Source: CAYWPG01 sp964460035
GTDB lineage: Bacteria > Pseudomonadota > Gammaproteobacteria > Nitrococcales > AK92
Direction of reading: 5' to 3'
Length of the DNA: 64,000 nucleotides
Assembly (NCBI GenBank): GCA_964460035.1
Contig: CAYWPG010000015.1
Location: 9,834 to 73,833 of the forward strand
Of this stretch, positions 18,767 to 26,892 are shown piece by piece; within the stretch, counting starts at the first letter, position 1, and every line of letters starts with the position of its first letter. The notes below the pieces were generated by a model that saw nothing but the letters and a program-made list of their open reading frames with translations, was not told the origin of the DNA and searched no databases. Both the position numbers and the translations under genes were made by a program.

Positions 18767-19552
18767 TCAGCTGAATTGATAACTCGGATGCCACACCAGC
18801 AGGCGTCGCTCCAGCACTCGCGCAACCACATCCGCCAGCTTGCCCAACAGGGCGTACAACAGGATGGCGAGCACCACGACGTCGAGCTGCATGAACTCCC
18901 GCCCCGTCATCGCCATGTAGCCGATTCCCGAGCTGGTGGCGACGGTTTCGGCGACGATCAGCGTCAGCCACATAAAGCCGAGCGCGTAACGAACGCCCAC
19001 GAAGATCGACGGCAGGGCGCCAGGGAAGATGACCTCGCGAAACAACGCGGAGCGGCTCAAGCCGTAGCTGCGCCCCATCTCGATCAAGCCGCTGTCCACC
19101 GCCTTGATGCCGTGCAGCGTATTGACATAGATCGGGAAGAACACCCCCAGCGCGACCAGGAAAATCTTGCCGCCCTCGCCTATGCCGAACCAAATGATCA
19201 CCAATGGAATCAAGGCCAGGTGGGGGACGTTGCGCACCATCTGGACGGTGGTATCGAGCAAGGACTCGCATTGCCGGAACAGGCCATTGAACAGTCCCAG
19301 CACGAATCCTACGCCCGCGCCGATGACGAACCCCACCGCTGCCCGCTTCGTACTTATCAGCATATGCTGGAGCAGCTCGCCCGAGACGCTCAGACTCCAC
19401 CCGGCGGACATGACCTCCAGGGGCGATGGCATGACGTTGGACGACAGCCATTGCTGCACGATGGACAAATGCCAGAGCACCAGCAGCAGAAACGGTACCA
19501 GCCACGGCGCGAGACGCGCCGCCCACTCACGCCAGCGTGACAATGGATTCAT
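18767..19552 (-). CDS. ssuC: Aliphatic sulfonate ABC importer permease
   Basis: A protein of 261 residues with about six membrane helices. The permease EAA-type loop region is visible (MGRSYGLSRSALFREVIFPGALPSIFVGVRYALG). KAVDSGLIEMGRSYGLS is typical of SsuC/TauC. It overlaps ssuD by 4 bases (start 19552, ssuD stop at 19549), indicating translational coupling. It forms the transmembrane channel for organosulfonates. Confidence 0.92.
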   Translation of the reverse strand: MNPLSRWREWAARLAPWLVPFLLLVLWHLSIVQQWLSSNVMPSPLEVMSAGWSLSVSGELLQHMLISTKRAAVGFVIGAGVGFVLGLFNGLFRQCESLLDTTVQMVRNVPHLALIPLVIIWFGIGEGGKIFLVALGVFFPIYVNTLHGIKAVDSGLIEMGRSYGLSRSALFREVIFPGALPSIFVGVRYALGFMWLTLIVAETVATSSGIGYMAMTGREFMQLDVVVLAILLYALLGKLADVVARVLERRLLVWHPSYQFS

Positions 19553-20709
19553 GGAATGGCCTCCCGTTTAGGGCGCTCCCAGGCCAAGGTGCCGGTGTCG
19601 CCCACCGGGCCGTTATTGAGCACCCCCTTCACGGTCTCTTCGGGGAGCTTCACCGGCAACAGCGGGAACAGCAGCTCGGCGACCCGGTAAGCCTCTTCCA
19701 GGTGCGGATAGCCGGAGAGAATGAACGTATCGATGCCGAGATCGGCGTACTCTTGCAGGCGCGCCGCCACTTGCTGCGGATCGCCGACCAAGGCCGTACC
19801 AGCGCCGCCTCGCACCAGCCCTACCCCGGCCCAGAGATTGGGACTGACTTCCAAGGCTTCCCGAGTACGCGCGGCGCCTTGGCGGTGCAACGCCGCCATA
19901 CGCCGCTGCCCCTCCGAGTCGGAACGTGCGAATGCGCGCTGAGCGGCGGCGATCGTTTCGTCGTCCAGATCGGCGATCAGCCGCTCGGCAGCGGCCCAGG
20001 CCTGAGCTTCGGTTTCCCGCACGATCACGTGCAGCCGCACACCGAAACGCACGCTTCTGCCCACCGCCGCCGCACGCGTGCGAACGTCGGCCAGCTTTGC
20101 CGCCACCGCCGCCGGCGGTTCTCCCCAAGTCAGATAAAGATCGGTCTCGCGGGCCGTGTAATCGTGCGCTGCCGGCGAAGAGCCGCCTATATACACCGGC
20201 GGATGCGGCCGTTGCACGGGCGGGAACAGCAGCCGTGCGCCCTTCACCCGCTGGTACTGGCCTTCGAAATCCACTGTCTCCCCAGCCAGCAGGCGCTTCC
20301 AGACGTGCATGAACTCCTCGGTCGCCGCGTAGCGTGCGTCATGATCGAGAAACAGTCCTTCGCCAGCGAGTTCGTTCGCATCGCCGCCGGCGACCACATT
20401 GATCAGGACTCGCCCCTGCGATAGCCGGTCCAGGGTGGCGGTCTGACGGGCTGCCTGCGCGGCGCTGGTCACACCCGGCCGCAACGCCACCAGCAATTTG
20501 AGGTGCCGCGTCACTCCGACCACCGAGGCGGCGACCAGCCAGGGATCCTCGCAGGTAACGCCAGTGGGAATGAGCACGCCACCGAAGCCGAGCCGGTCCG
20601 CGGCCTGCGCGATCTGGCACAGATAAGTGTGGTCGACGACGCGGCCGCCTTTCGCGCTGCCCAGATAACGGCTTTCGCCATGCGTGGGAAGAAACCAGAA
20701 AATGTTCAT
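19549..20709 (-). CDS. ssuD: FMNH2-dependent alkanesulfonate monooxygenase
   Basis: A protein of 386 residues, matching SsuD in length. MNIFWFLPTHGESRYLG is the characteristic start, and the luciferase-like barrel features HTYLCQIAQAADRLGFGGVLIPTG and RVLINVVAGGDANELAGEGL are present. It cleaves C1-and-longer alkanesulfonates to the aldehyde and sulfite with reduced FMN and O2. It needs an FMN reductase; none lies in this operon, but an SsuE-like one is at 27.5 kb. It follows ssuA with a 25-bp gap. Confidence 0.95.
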   Translation of the reverse strand: MNIFWFLPTHGESRYLGSAKGGRVVDHTYLCQIAQAADRLGFGGVLIPTGVTCEDPWLVAASVVGVTRHLKLLVALRPGVTSAAQAARQTATLDRLSQGRVLINVVAGGDANELAGEGLFLDHDARYAATEEFMHVWKRLLAGETVDFEGQYQRVKGARLLFPPVQRPHPPVYIGGSSPAAHDYTARETDLYLTWGEPPAAVAAKLADVRTRAAAVGRSVRFGVRLHVIVRETEAQAWAAAERLIADLDDETIAAAQRAFARSDSEGQRRMAALHRQGAARTREALEVSPNLWAGVGLVRGGAGTALVGDPQQVAARLQEYADLGIDTFILSGYPHLEEAYRVAELLFPLLPVKLPEETVKGVLNNGPVGDTGTLAWERPKREAIP

Positions 20710-20734
20710 ACCGAGACCTCCTAGCCAGATGTCA

Positions 20735-21721
20735 TCAACGCCAGTGCCAAACGGCTTCTTCTACTCGTAGCGCCCGCGGGATCAGCCGCTGCGCGTGCAA
20801 GGTGTCGGCGATCCGCTGCTGGGCAGCGATCACTTCCTCGGTCAACGGCTGCGGCCCGAACTTGCCGCGCCGAATGGCGGTCTCCAGCGCGGCCGGAGAA
20901 ACCTGAAGCTCGCGCGCAAGCTGCTCGGCCGCGGCAGCAGGATTGGCAGAGATCCAGGCGCCGACCCTGCCGATCTCTTCAAGGATGATTTGGATCACCT
21001 GCGGGTGGTTTTGCAGAAAGAGCGAGGGCGCAAGATAGAAGCCGTAGTTGTCGACCAGCCCTTCCCCATCGATCAGCACGCGTGCGCCATCGGCCTGCGC
21101 GACGGCGTAGAAGTAGTCCCAGATCGCCCAGGCATCGATATCGCCTCGGGCAAAAGCCGAGCGCGCATCCGACGGCGGCAGGAAGACGATCCGAACGTCG
21201 CGTGGCACCGAAAGCCCTTCACGCTCCAGAGCGCGCAGCACGAAGTAGTGGGCATTGGAACCGCGCGCGACGCCTATACGCGTGCCCCTGAGATCCGCCA
21301 CGGTGGCGATAGGCGAGTCGGCACGGACCAGCAGCGCCTCGTTGCGGGGCGACGCTGGCTCGTAGGCGACATAGGTCGTTTGCGAACCCTGCGCGGACTG
21401 TCCGAAAACCGGCGGCGTCTCGCCGGTCGCACCGAAGTGGACGCGGCCGGCATTGAGCGCTTCCAGCAGGGGCGGGCCGGAGGAGAACTCCGCCCAGCGC
21501 ACCTTCACGCCGTGCGGCGCCAGGCGCCGCTCCAAATCGCCGCGCGTCTTGAGAATGATCAGCGTGCCGTACTTCTGGTAGCCGACGGTTAGCTCGCTCG
21601 GCCATGTCTGCGTGCTCGCCAGCGCGCTGCCTCCCAAGGCAAACGCCACGGCCAATGCAGCCGCCAGCAGGCCTAGAACGGCACTGCGCCTGCGGCGGGC
21701 TACGTCTTCAACTGCCCTCAT
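20735..21721 (-). CDS. ssuA: Periplasmic aliphatic-sulfonate-binding protein
   Basis: A protein of 328 residues. I chose ATG 21721 because CAGGAGAC lies at good spacing and the product begins with a basic, then hydrophobic signal peptide cut near ALAST; the frame extends further upstream without support. The mature part has the SsuA blocks LTVGYQKYGTLIILKTRG, VRWAEFSSGPPLLEALNAG, GATGETPPVFGQSA and GDIDAWAIWDYFYA. It binds sulfonates and hands them to SsuBC. It is the first gene of the ssuADC-B operon, 61 bases downstream of the predicted sigma-54 start site. Confidence 0.92.
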   Translation of the reverse strand: MRAVEDVARRRRSAVLGLLAAALAVAFALGGSALASTQTWPSELTVGYQKYGTLIILKTRGDLERRLAPHGVKVRWAEFSSGPPLLEALNAGRVHFGATGETPPVFGQSAQGSQTTYVAYEPASPRNEALLVRADSPIATVADLRGTRIGVARGSNAHYFVLRALEREGLSVPRDVRIVFLPPSDARSAFARGDIDAWAIWDYFYAVAQADGARVLIDGEGLVDNYGFYLAPSLFLQNHPQVIQIILEEIGRVGAWISANPAAAAEQLARELQVSPAALETAIRRGKFGPQPLTEEVIAAQQRIADTLHAQRLIPRALRVEEAVWHWR

Positions 21722-21791
21722 CGATTGTCTCCTGAGTTCCCCATGCGTTAGGTCCGCGCCGCAGCCTTGCGAACGCTTCACGCGACCCGCA

Positions 21792-21809
21792 TTGCAACCC
21801 CTAGGCCAA
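21792..21809 (-). promoter_or_regulatory. Sigma-54 (-24/-12) promoter of the ssuA operon
   Basis: Read on the minus strand, TTGGCCTAGGGGTTGCAA contains TGGC and TTGCA, with the GG and GC separated by exactly 10 bases, the strict sigma-54 geometry. The predicted start site is near 21782, giving a 61-base leader before ssuA. Two enhancer-type palindromes lie about 100 and 120 bp upstream. Confidence 0.75.
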
Positions 21810-21873
21810 CACCGAAAACCCTTGCAACTACGGGATGTTGCGCTTTCAGCAGCGCCGTTCTGTCCGCGCCGGC

Positions 21874-21910
21874 CCGTGGCATTTCACGGCTCGCCCGTGA
21901 CATGCCACGC
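21874..21910. promoter_or_regulatory. Pair of 16-bp palindromes (activator sites) between ssuA and the peroxiredoxin gene
   Basis: CCGTGGCATTTCACGG (21874-21889) and CCGTGACATGCCACGC (21895-21910) are copies of one motif; each complements the other's orientation (14 of 15 core bases match when one is inverted). Their centres are 21 bp apart, two helical turns. Position upstream of two divergent -24/-12 promoters fits sites for a sigma-54 enhancer-binding protein. Confidence 0.75.
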
Positions 21911-22006
21911 CCCCGGCACCGGCAACGGGGGCAAGTGAGCGGCCGCCGCAGCGGACGCTAGCGCCAGCGGCGATGGATTGCCTGGCGCGCGAGGCGGGAT
22001 CAGGGC

Positions 22007-22022
22007 CGGCACGCTTCCTGCT
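22007..22022 (+). promoter_or_regulatory. Sigma-54 promoter candidate of the peroxiredoxin gene
   Basis: CGGCACGCTTCCTGCT differs from the -24/-12 consensus at two positions (first T and the first T of TTGC) and keeps GG-N10-GC spacing. The predicted start is near 22033, giving a leader of about 120 bases. The palindrome pair is about 130-150 bp upstream. Confidence 0.55.
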
Positions 22023-22154
22023 TTGCCATTGACTGCTCGACGCCGCCGGATGCGGCCGTGCTTATTCGGCTTGCAAGGCGCGCCACATAACGAGGGAACT
22101 CGCCGACTCGCCATAGCGGCGAAAGCATGAACGGGATACAGGAGGAGCCAACTG

Positions 22155-22700
22155 ATGACTCTGAAACCGGGACAGCTCGCCCCCGATTTTCTCCAGGACT
22201 CTACGCACGGCTGGATTCAGTTCCACGAATGGCTGGGTGCGAGCTGGGGCATACTCGTCGTCTGTCCCACAGACGATGAGCTCTGTTGTATCGACGAGAC
22301 GGTGCAGCTTGCACGCCTAGCGCAGGCGCTGGAGCGCCGCAACGCGCGCATGGCCGTACTCTCGCCTCACTTCGTTGAGCTTCACGTGCGCCGTGCGGAG
22401 GAGTTGGTGCGCTCTCGCGGTATTAGCGTCATCTACCCGGTTATCGTCGATCCTCACGGACACGTCGCCCGCCTCTATGGATTTAGCGATACCAGGAAGG
22501 GGATCCATGCGCTGCTGATCGACTCTCGCAAGCGCGTACGTCTGAGCTGGAGCGTCGAGCGCGCCGACCGGGGGCTGACAGACGATATCCTCGGCACCGT
22601 GGACCAGGCCCAGCGCGATCCGGACTTCAATCCGACGGAGCGTGCAGCCCCGCCGCCTGAAACGCCGCACACGGGGGCGGTGCGCCGCGAGGTTCGCTAA
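22155..22700 (+). CDS. Divergent peroxiredoxin-like protein (AhpC/TSA fold), LsfA-like context
   Basis: A protein of 181 residues. KPGQLAPDF at the N-terminus and the region following WGILVV match the thioredoxin-fold peroxiredoxins. The active-site motif PxxxTxxC reads PTDDELCC: the peroxidatic Cys aligns with Cys45, but the catalytic Thr is Glu42, with extra Cys at 37 and 44. No C-terminal resolving Cys is visible. In Pseudomonas, the 1-Cys peroxiredoxin LsfA is encoded beside ssu genes and induced by sulfate limitation, the same context. A GGAGGAG ribosome-binding site precedes ATG 22155. Peroxidase activity is uncertain. Confidence 0.75.
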   Translation: MTLKPGQLAPDFLQDSTHGWIQFHEWLGASWGILVVCPTDDELCCIDETVQLARLAQALERRNARMAVLSPHFVELHVRRAEELVRSRGISVIYPVIVDPHGHVARLYGFSDTRKGIHALLIDSRKRVRLSWSVERADRGLTDDILGTVDQAQRDPDFNPTERAAPPPETPHTGAVRREVR

Positions 22701-22752
22701 CGCCGCGGGCTCCCGCCCGTACCGCGGATCGGCCCGGGCCATGGCCGCGCTC

Positions 22753-22782
22753 CCGCCAATCCGCCACCAACCGCATTGGCGG
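22753..22782. terminator. Hairpin between convergent peroxiredoxin and ABC ATPase genes
   Basis: CCGCCAAT (22753-22760) pairs perfectly with ATTGGCGG (22775-22782) around a 14-base loop. No T-tract. Its location between two convergent gene ends suggests a bidirectional transcription barrier. Confidence 0.4.
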
Positions 22783-22789
22783 CATGCGG

Positions 22790-23530
22790 TCAGGATGCGA
22801 GATCCAGTGCCGCCACCACCCGCCGTTTGAACTCCAGCAGTTCCGTGCCGGTGCGGGAGCGCGGACGCGGCAGGTCAACGACGATCTCCTCGCGTATGGT
22901 GCCGGGCGTACCGCGCAGAACCACAATACGGTCCGCCAGCAACACGGCCTCCTCTACATCGTGGGTAACGAAAATCAGGGTAAAACGCGACTCCTGCCAA
23001 AGCGCCAGCACATGCTCTTGCAACGCAGCGCGGGTGAAGCTGTCCAGTGCGCTGAACGGCTCGTCCAGCAGCAGGATGGCGGGCCTGCGGACCAGGGCGC
23101 GCGCGATGGCAACGCGCTGCGCCATGCCGCCGGAGAGCTGGCGGGGCAGAGCGGCGGCGAACTTCTGCAGACCGACCCTGGCCAAGACATCAGCGATACG
23201 GGCCTCCTGCTCGTCCCTGGGCAGATCGAGCAAAACCAGTCTGACGTTCTCTTTGACACTCAGCCAAGGCATCAGACGAGGCTCCTGGAAAACCATGGCG
23301 ATACTGGCAGAGGGCGCGCGCACTTCCTCGCCGTCCAGCACCACGCGCCCCCCGGAAGGAGGCTCCAGCCCGGAGACGATGCGCAGCAGAGTGGATTTGC
23401 CGCAGCCGGAGGTGCCCACCAGCGCAACGATCTCGTGGCGCGCGACTGCAAGATCGATATGCTCCAGCGCGAAATGGTTGACGCCGCCAGAGTCCAAGAA
23501 TTGCTTGGAAACATGGGAAATTTGCAGCAT
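22790..23530 (-). CDS. Sulfonate/taurine-type ABC importer ATPase (second system)
   Basis: A protein of 246 residues. Walker A GTSGCGKST, MVFQEPRLMPWLSVKENVRLVL, signature LSGGMAQRV, Walker B ILLLDEPFSALDSFTR and FVTHDVEEAVLLADRIVVL place it in the SsuB/TauB group. It is the last gene of the operon that starts with the flavin reductase at 28.6 kb, and serves the permease at 25.0-25.8 kb and binding protein at 25.9-26.8 kb. Substrate is an organosulfur anion by context; exact identity unknown. Confidence 0.9.
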   Translation of the reverse strand: MLQISHVSKQFLDSGGVNHFALEHIDLAVARHEIVALVGTSGCGKSTLLRIVSGLEPPSGGRVVLDGEEVRAPSASIAMVFQEPRLMPWLSVKENVRLVLLDLPRDEQEARIADVLARVGLQKFAAALPRQLSGGMAQRVAIARALVRRPAILLLDEPFSALDSFTRAALQEHVLALWQESRFTLIFVTHDVEEAVLLADRIVVLRGTPGTIREEIVVDLPRPRSRTGTELLEFKRRVVAALDLAS

Positions 23531-23602
23531 TGATGCCTCCTGGCCGTAAGGCCCGCAGCGCCTCTTCCGGATGCCGGTACGGACTTCCCCGCAGCAGCCC
23601 CC

Positions 23603-24838
23603 TTAGGAATAAGAAGTCGGCGTCGGATATACGCCCTCCAGCGCCCAGCGCCCCAGATCGCGGATTTTGTAGTCAATCGGATCGTGCAGCGTGTGGGTGC
23701 GCGCGTTACGCCAGAAGCGGTCGTATCCGAATCGGCGCGAGGTCGCGCGAGCCCCGGCGATATCGAATAGCCGGCTGCTAGCGTCCAGCGCGATTTCGTG
23801 CGCCAGCACCTTGGCCTCTGCTATGGCTACCGCTGCTTCCCCACGATCCCCCAAGGTGATGCCATCGCCCTTGGGGAAATGTTCCTGAACCACGTCCGCC
23901 GCCCGGTCCGCCAGCACCTGTGCCGCGCGCAGCCTGCTCCAGAGCTCGCCGTAGTGGCGTTGAACGTAGGGATCATCCTTGGAAGCCGCTGCGGCGGACG
24001 CCAGCCACGGGCGCGCCTGCGTCAGGGTGTATGCCTTCGCTTCCGCGAACGCGCCTTCGGCAATGCCTACGTAAAGATTGACCAGCACCAACTGCGCAAG
24101 GCAGGTGCGGAAGTGCGCCGCCGGACGCCACGGCACGCCGGGCGGCAGTAACACCTCGTCGGGCAACACCTCGACCTCATTGAAAGTCACGCTGCCGCTA
24201 TCGGTCTGGCGTTGGCCTATCGCGTCCCAGTCGTCGTGCACCACGATCCCGCGACGGCGGGTCGGCACCGCAGCCACGACCAGCGACTGTGTGGGTTCGT
24301 GCCAGGCGGATGCGGTCAGATAGTCGGAACCGAGCGCGCCCGAGCAAAAGCTCTTATCGCCATGGAAGATGTAGCCGCCGCCGGGGCGCTCGGTGGCCAC
24401 CGTGCGCCTGTCCAGCGGATTGAGCGTATTGCCCCAGAACAGGCGCTTGGTGGCCGTCTGCGTCAGCAGATACTCCTTCTGCCGCTCGGTGCCGTACAGC
24501 AGAACGGAACCTACCTGCAGGTGGTGAAAGGCGAAGATATGCGCCAGCGACGAGTCGGCCCGGGCGATCACTCGCACCGTCCGATAGATCGCCGGCCAAG
24601 ACGCCCCCAGGCCTCCGTACTGAACCGGGACGGACAGGCCAAGCAGGCCGCTCTCGCGCAGCAGCTCGCGCTCCGCGGCAGCGTGGCCCCCTGCCTGGTC
24701 GCGCTGCACGGCGGTGCCTGCCAGCGCCCGCGCCACCCGCTCGGCCTCGTCCAGCCATGCCTGCTCGTTCAGTCGGCCCGGTGCCGGCCGGTGTTTGCCC
24801 GCGGGCAGCGCCGAAAGTGGTTCCACAATCTCGGTCAT
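23603..24838 (-). CDS. sfnB: SfnB/DszC-like acyl-CoA-dehydrogenase-fold flavin monooxygenase
   Basis: A protein of 411 residues. ATG 24838 has GGAG seven bases upstream; the frame extends upstream into the preceding spacer without support. The fold is acyl-CoA dehydrogenase-like (VQYGGLGASWPAIYRTVRVIARADSSLAHIFAFHH, DKSFCSGALGSDYLTASAW, C-terminal ARATSRRFGYDRFWRNARTHTLHDP). The RNARTHTLHDP ending is typical of SfnB/DszC flavin monooxygenases rather than true dehydrogenases. These use reduced flavin to oxidise sulfur compounds such as sulfones. Flavin would come from the reductases in the same operon. Confidence 0.85.
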   Translation of the reverse strand: MTEIVEPLSALPAGKHRPAPGRLNEQAWLDEAERVARALAGTAVQRDQAGGHAAAERELLRESGLLGLSVPVQYGGLGASWPAIYRTVRVIARADSSLAHIFAFHHLQVGSVLLYGTERQKEYLLTQTATKRLFWGNTLNPLDRRTVATERPGGGYIFHGDKSFCSGALGSDYLTASAWHEPTQSLVVAAVPTRRRGIVVHDDWDAIGQRQTDSGSVTFNEVEVLPDEVLLPPGVPWRPAAHFRTCLAQLVLVNLYVGIAEGAFAEAKAYTLTQARPWLASAAAASKDDPYVQRHYGELWSRLRAAQVLADRAADVVQEHFPKGDGITLGDRGEAAVAIAEAKVLAHEIALDASSRLFDIAGARATSRRFGYDRFWRNARTHTLHDPIDYKIRDLGRWALEGVYPTPTSYS

Positions 24839-24858
24839 ATTCGTCTCCAGTGCTGTAA

Positions 24859-25002
24859 TCAGCGATTTTTCAGATACTTCACGCAGCGGCCGCCGATGTA
24901 CTGAATGCCTGTCACTAGCAGCATCAACAGCACTATCGCCATTACCGTCGCCGTAGCGCGAAGCGCCGAGCAAGGTTCTGGCAACTGGAAAATCCGCCGC
25001 AT
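24859..25002 (-). CDS. Possible small single-span membrane protein in the sulfonate operon
   Basis: A frame of 47 residues from ATG 25002, filling most of the 174-bp gap between the permease and SfnB genes. It encodes MRRIFQLPEPCSAL, then a clear transmembrane stretch (about 16-38, ATVMAIVLLMLLVTGIQYIGG) and a basic tail KYLKNR, which follows the positive-inside pattern at both ends. A TGAGGG sequence overlapping the permease stop codon is a plausible, slightly distant ribosome-binding site. Transmembrane composition plus operon position make it better than a random frame; function unknown. Confidence 0.45.
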   Translation of the reverse strand: MRRIFQLPEPCSALRATATVMAIVLLMLLVTGIQYIGGRCVKYLKNR

Positions 25003-25012
25003 CGTCCAACCC

Positions 25013-25846
25013 TCACTGCGTGCGGCCGATAGAGTCCTGCCAGGCCAGCAGGGGACGCGCGAGCGCGACGAGCAGCGCATCCGACAGCTTGCCGGCCAGC
25101 GCGAACAACACCAGCGCACCAATGATCCGCGCCGGATTGCCGGTCATCTGTCCGTCCAGCATCAGAAAGCCAAGCCCTTGGCTGGCTCCCATCAGCTCCG
25201 CCGCGATCACGAACATCCAGCCCAGGGCCAGCCCGGCGCGCAGGCCGATCACGTAACCGGGCAGCGTCGCGGGCAGCAAAACGCGGCGCACAACACTCCA
25301 GCGCGACAGGCGGTACACGCGCGCCACTTCAAACAGCTTCCGATCCGTCTCGCGGATACCGGACATCAAGTTCAGGTAGATGGGGAAGAACACCCCCACG
25401 GCGATCAGGATGATCTTGGAAGTCTCGAAAATCCCGAACCAGAGAATGAACAGCGGCACCCAGGCCAGCGAAGGCACAGCTTTCAAGGCCTGCAAGCTGG
25501 GATCGAGCAGCTCCCTGGCAACACGCGAGGAGCCCGTGAGCGCGCCCAGTACCGTCGCCACGGCCGTACCGCACAGAAAGCCCGCCGCCACACGCCCGGC
25601 GGTAGCCAGGATGTGGGCCGGCAGCTCGCCCCGACTCCATAGCAGGGCCAGTTCATGCCACACCGATAAGGGATGCGGCAGCAGGTACTCGGGAAATGCG
25701 CCATGCCTGGACAGCGCACTCCATAGCAGGAGTATCGCCAGCGGCAGCCCCCAGCCCTTCCAGGCCGGGCTGCGCACGCCCACTGTCAACCGGCTGCCGC
25801 CAACCGCCGGTGCTACCGCCCGGCCTGCGTTGCTGAACGGTCTCAC
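25013..25846 (-). CDS. Sulfonate-type ABC importer permease (second system)
   Basis: A protein of about 277 residues. I chose GTG 25846, which follows AGGAGG by nine bases directly after the stop of the binding-protein gene; a longer frame from 25888 would overlap that gene. About six helices follow a basic N-terminus. WVPLFILWFGIFETSKI, FPIYLNLMSGIRETDRKLFEVARVYRLSRWSVVRRVLLP and WMFVIAAELMGAS are SsuC/TauC family blocks. It works with the ATPase at 22.8 kb. Confidence 0.9.
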   Translation of the reverse strand: MRPFSNAGRAVAPAVGGSRLTVGVRSPAWKGWGLPLAILLLWSALSRHGAFPEYLLPHPLSVWHELALLWSRGELPAHILATAGRVAAGFLCGTAVATVLGALTGSSRVARELLDPSLQALKAVPSLAWVPLFILWFGIFETSKIILIAVGVFFPIYLNLMSGIRETDRKLFEVARVYRLSRWSVVRRVLLPATLPGYVIGLRAGLALGWMFVIAAELMGASQGLGFLMLDGQMTGNPARIIGALVLFALAGKLSDALLVALARPLLAWQDSIGRTQ

Positions 25847-25859
25847 TGGACTGCACCTC

Positions 25860-26846
25860 CTAACGCCGGTTGTCGTTGAAGCTGTCATCGATCAGCTCGG
25901 CGACTACGCGGTCGACGTCCACGTTGGCACGCAGAATCCCGATCTTCTTCAGCACCAACCCCGTCTCCTGCAACAGCCGGCGCTGCTCGTCACCTATGGC
26001 GGACCGGCTGATATCGGTGCGCTGCAATTGCCGCTCGGCCACCTCCGGCGCGATCTGGGCGTAGCGAACCAGCACGTCGCGATACTCTTGCGGATTCGCC
26101 AAGGCATAAGCGCGCGCACGCTCGTAGGCGGCGAGCACTCTTCGCACCAGCCCGGGATGCTGGCGCGCGAACGCCTCCCGCACGTTGAGCACGCCGTACG
26201 TGTTCAAATCGACATCGCGGTGGAAAAGCAGCGCCCCTGACTCGAACTCCGCGCGCGCCATATGCGGGTCCAAGCCTGCCCAGGCATCCACTTGGCCACG
26301 GAGCAGCGCGGCATAGCCGTCCGGGTGCTGCAGCAGTACCGTGTCTATATCGCGATCGCTCAACCCGGCCTCGGCCAGCGCGCGGAGCAGGAAGATATGC
26401 GGATCGGTGCCGCGGGTGACGGCCACGGACCTGCCCTTCAGATCGGCGACCGTACGGATCGGGGAGTCGGCCCGCGTCACCAGCGCCGTCCATTCCGGTT
26501 TGGAGTAGACATAAACCGCCTTGATCGGCAGTCCGCCCGCGCGAGCGACCAGCGCCGCCGAGCCGGCGGTGGATCCGAAGTCGATCGCGCCGCCGCGCAG
26601 GAACTCCAGCGAACGGTTCGATCCCAGGCTGAGCGTCCAGCGCACCTCTATCCCATCGGCGCCCAGATCCTCTTCCAGCCAGCCCTTCTCCTTCAGCAAC
26701 AGCCCCACGGGGTTGTAGTACGCATAATCCAGCGAGACTCTCACCGGCTGGCTGGCATGGACCACAAGGCCAGGCACTAGCAACGCGATAGCCAGCAACC
26801 CTTGCGCAATGACGCGCGGAACACTTCTCACCCGATGCGTTCGCAT
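25860..26846 (-). CDS. Sulfonate-type ABC substrate-binding protein (second system)
   Basis: A protein of 328 residues. ATG 26846 is preceded by AAGGAG at seven bases. A signal peptide (MRTHRVRSV..., hydrophobic core, cleavage near VVHAS) is followed by SsuA/TauA-type blocks: VRVSLDYAYYNPVGLLLKEKGWL, LGSNRSLEFLRGGAIDFGSTAG, KGRSVAVTRGTDPHIFLLRAL and LLRGQVDAWAGLDPH. The DPHIF and NRSLEFL details differ from SsuA at 20.7 kb, so a different ligand is likely. It lies 46 bp after the Nudix gene and probably in the same operon. Confidence 0.88.
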   Translation of the reverse strand: MRTHRVRSVPRVIAQGLLAIALLVPGLVVHASQPVRVSLDYAYYNPVGLLLKEKGWLEEDLGADGIEVRWTLSLGSNRSLEFLRGGAIDFGSTAGSAALVARAGGLPIKAVYVYSKPEWTALVTRADSPIRTVADLKGRSVAVTRGTDPHIFLLRALAEAGLSDRDIDTVLLQHPDGYAALLRGQVDAWAGLDPHMARAEFESGALLFHRDVDLNTYGVLNVREAFARQHPGLVRRVLAAYERARAYALANPQEYRDVLVRYAQIAPEVAERQLQRTDISRSAIGDEQRRLLQETGLVLKKIGILRANVDVDRVVAELIDDSFNDNRR

Positions 26847-26892
26847 AATTTTCTCCTTGAATAACAAAACTGAATTCGAGAACCGGAGCCGT

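Noticed and set aside
18203..19540. A 445-codon plus-strand open frame across ssuB and ssuC
   Set aside because: Rich in Gln, Arg and His and lacking recognisable features; antisense to two clear ABC genes.
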